Source of the DNA: Bacteroidales bacterium
GTDB taxonomy: Bacteria > Bacteroidota > Bacteroidia > Bacteroidales > WCHB1-69
DNA length: 45,095 nt
Assembly (NCBI GenBank): GCA_016285145.1
Contig: JAEEQE010000023.1
Coordinates: 1 to 45,095, forward strand
Direction of reading: 5' to 3'
Shown piece by piece: positions 44,332 through 45,095 of this stretch. A program made the position numbers and the translations under genes. Each line of letters opens with the position of its first letter. Within the stretch, counting starts at the first letter, position 1. The notes beneath the pieces were generated by a model. That model saw only the letters and a program-made list of their open reading frames with translations, was not told where the DNA came from and did no database searches.

Positions 44332-44829
44332 ATGAACTTGACCGTCATCATCATCGAAACCCTCGTCATGACCGCCGCGTTCACGGCCATGATTCTGATT
44401 CCGCTCGTGAAGAACCCCGTGTGGTGGATCCACGACTACCCGGAAGACATCCAAGAGGAGTACTTCAAGACACACGAGCGCGTGCCGTCGAAGTTCTTCA
44501 CCAAGACCGTGCTGCTCAAGAAGGGATTTGCTTTGCTCATCACCTTTGCCGTGATGCTCGGTCTGATGAAGCTGGCCGGCGCCTACAACTTCTGGTCGGC
44601 GTTCGCGCTGAGCTACGGCATCTGGCTCGTCATTGACTGGTACGATTGCTTCTTCCTCGACTGGGTGCTCTTCGCCAACATGAAGTCCGTTCGCCTGCCC
44701 GGTACAGAACAGATGGACGCGGCCTACCACCAGAAAAAATACCACTTCGTGCAGTCGCTGTGGGGCATGCTCATCGGACTGATCCCGTGCCTGATTGGAG
44801 CGGGAATCTATGCGTGCCTGTTAACATAA
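44332..44829 (+). CDS. Polytopic membrane protein of unknown function
   Basis: 165 residues with four predicted membrane segments (about 3-24, 58-80, 82-105, 140-163). The loops contain WWIHDYPEDIQEEYFKTH and WYDCFFLDWVLFANMK, with clustered acidic and aromatic residues. I recognise no function. The frame opens at a TTG (44311), but ATG 44332 begins the first hydrophobic segment. It follows the other small membrane protein by 149 bp and is itself followed after 11 bp by the 31-bp repeat array. Confidence 0.78.
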   Translation: MNLTVIIIETLVMTAAFTAMILIPLVKNPVWWIHDYPEDIQEEYFKTHERVPSKFFTKTVLLKKGFALLITFAVMLGLMKLAGAYNFWSAFALSYGIWLVIDWYDCFFLDWVLFANMKSVRLPGTEQMDAAYHQKKYHFVQSLWGMLIGLIPCLIGAGIYACLLT

Positions 44830-44840
44830 TATGACGGGAC

Positions 44841-45095
44841 GTTCCGTATGTTGCGTTGCCAACGCAACCCTGTTCCGTATGTTGCGTTGTTAACGCAACC
44901 CTGTTCCGTATGTTGCGTTGCCAACGCAACCCTGTTCCGTATGTTGCGTTGTTAACGCAACCCTGTTCCGTATGTTGCGTTGTTAACGCAACCCTGTTCC
45001 GTATGTTGCGTTGTTAACGCAACCCTGTTCCGTATGTTGCGTTGTTAACGCAACCCTGTTCCGTATGTTGCGTTGTTAACGCAACCCTGTTCCGT
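44841..45095. repeat. 31-bp palindromic tandem repeat array (continues past the window)
   Basis: Eight full copies start at 44841, 44872, 44903, 44934, 44965, 44996, 45027 and 45058, with a 7-bp partial ninth at 45089. Each unit holds an 8-bp inverted repeat GTTGCGTT / AACGCAAC around a 3-nt loop. The loop is GCC in copies 1 and 3 and GTT in the others; otherwise the copies are identical. There are no spacers. Confidence 0.95.

Noticed and set aside
44841-45095. CRISPR array.
   Set aside because: The 31-bp units are directly abutted with no spacers, and no cas gene is in view.

Overview
The window is chromosomal DNA from a member of the Bacteroidota, most likely a Bacteroidales. Three things point there: a giant surface protein ending in a type IX secretion (T9SS) sorting domain, a PorT-like T9SS membrane protein, and repeated TAnnTTTG promoter elements in front of genes. 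The genus cannot be resolved from sequence alone. No rRNA, tRNA, CRISPR array or insertion sequence was seen. Thirty protein genes are supported.

Layout. (1) Positions 1-9173 hold the 3' part of a giant T9SS cargo gene built from Ig-like modules, then dozens of short Cys-Asp-Ser modules with a two-level repeat structure; a GAAA-loop hairpin terminator follows. (2) 9290-10583: a short-chain dehydrogenase and a free methionine-(R)-sulfoxide reductase. (3) 10668-18699: a stress-signalling group. It comprises a SpoIIE phosphatase fused to an anti-sigma-type kinase, a STAS antagonist, a RelA/SpoT-type alarmone synthetase, an APH-fold kinase and an HD-type alarmone hydrolase. A single-chain MmeI-like restriction-modification enzyme sits between the phosphatase and STAS genes. 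(4) 18710-20353: a sodium/solute symporter. (5) 20416-24377: a secreted protein of unknown function, a subtilase, a tiny lipoprotein and a small membrane protein.

(6) 24798-30875 on the minus strand is a tightly packed group: DUF58 protein, RadC, the NAD(P)HX repair enzyme Nnr, and two tandem paralogous secreted thioredoxin-fold proteins. (7) 30930-33089 (minus): two secreted proteins of unknown function. (8) 33535-41165 (plus): M3 peptidase lipoprotein, DNA ligase LigA, a heptose kinase-like PfkB protein, PorT and glycyl-tRNA synthetase. (9) 41190-44829: an unknown membrane protein, a secreted endonuclease/exonuclease/phosphatase-family enzyme and two small polytopic membrane proteins. (10) 44841 to the window end: a 31-bp palindromic tandem repeat array that runs off the edge.

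The most interesting functional lead is region 3, where partner-switching and (p)ppGpp-type enzymes are interleaved. The most interesting DNA-level leads are the 840-bp super-repeat in the giant gene, the 31-bp array, and several intergenic patches of 7-, 8- and 10-bp periodic repeats. PorT and the giant cargo place an exporter component and a substrate of the same secretion system in one window.
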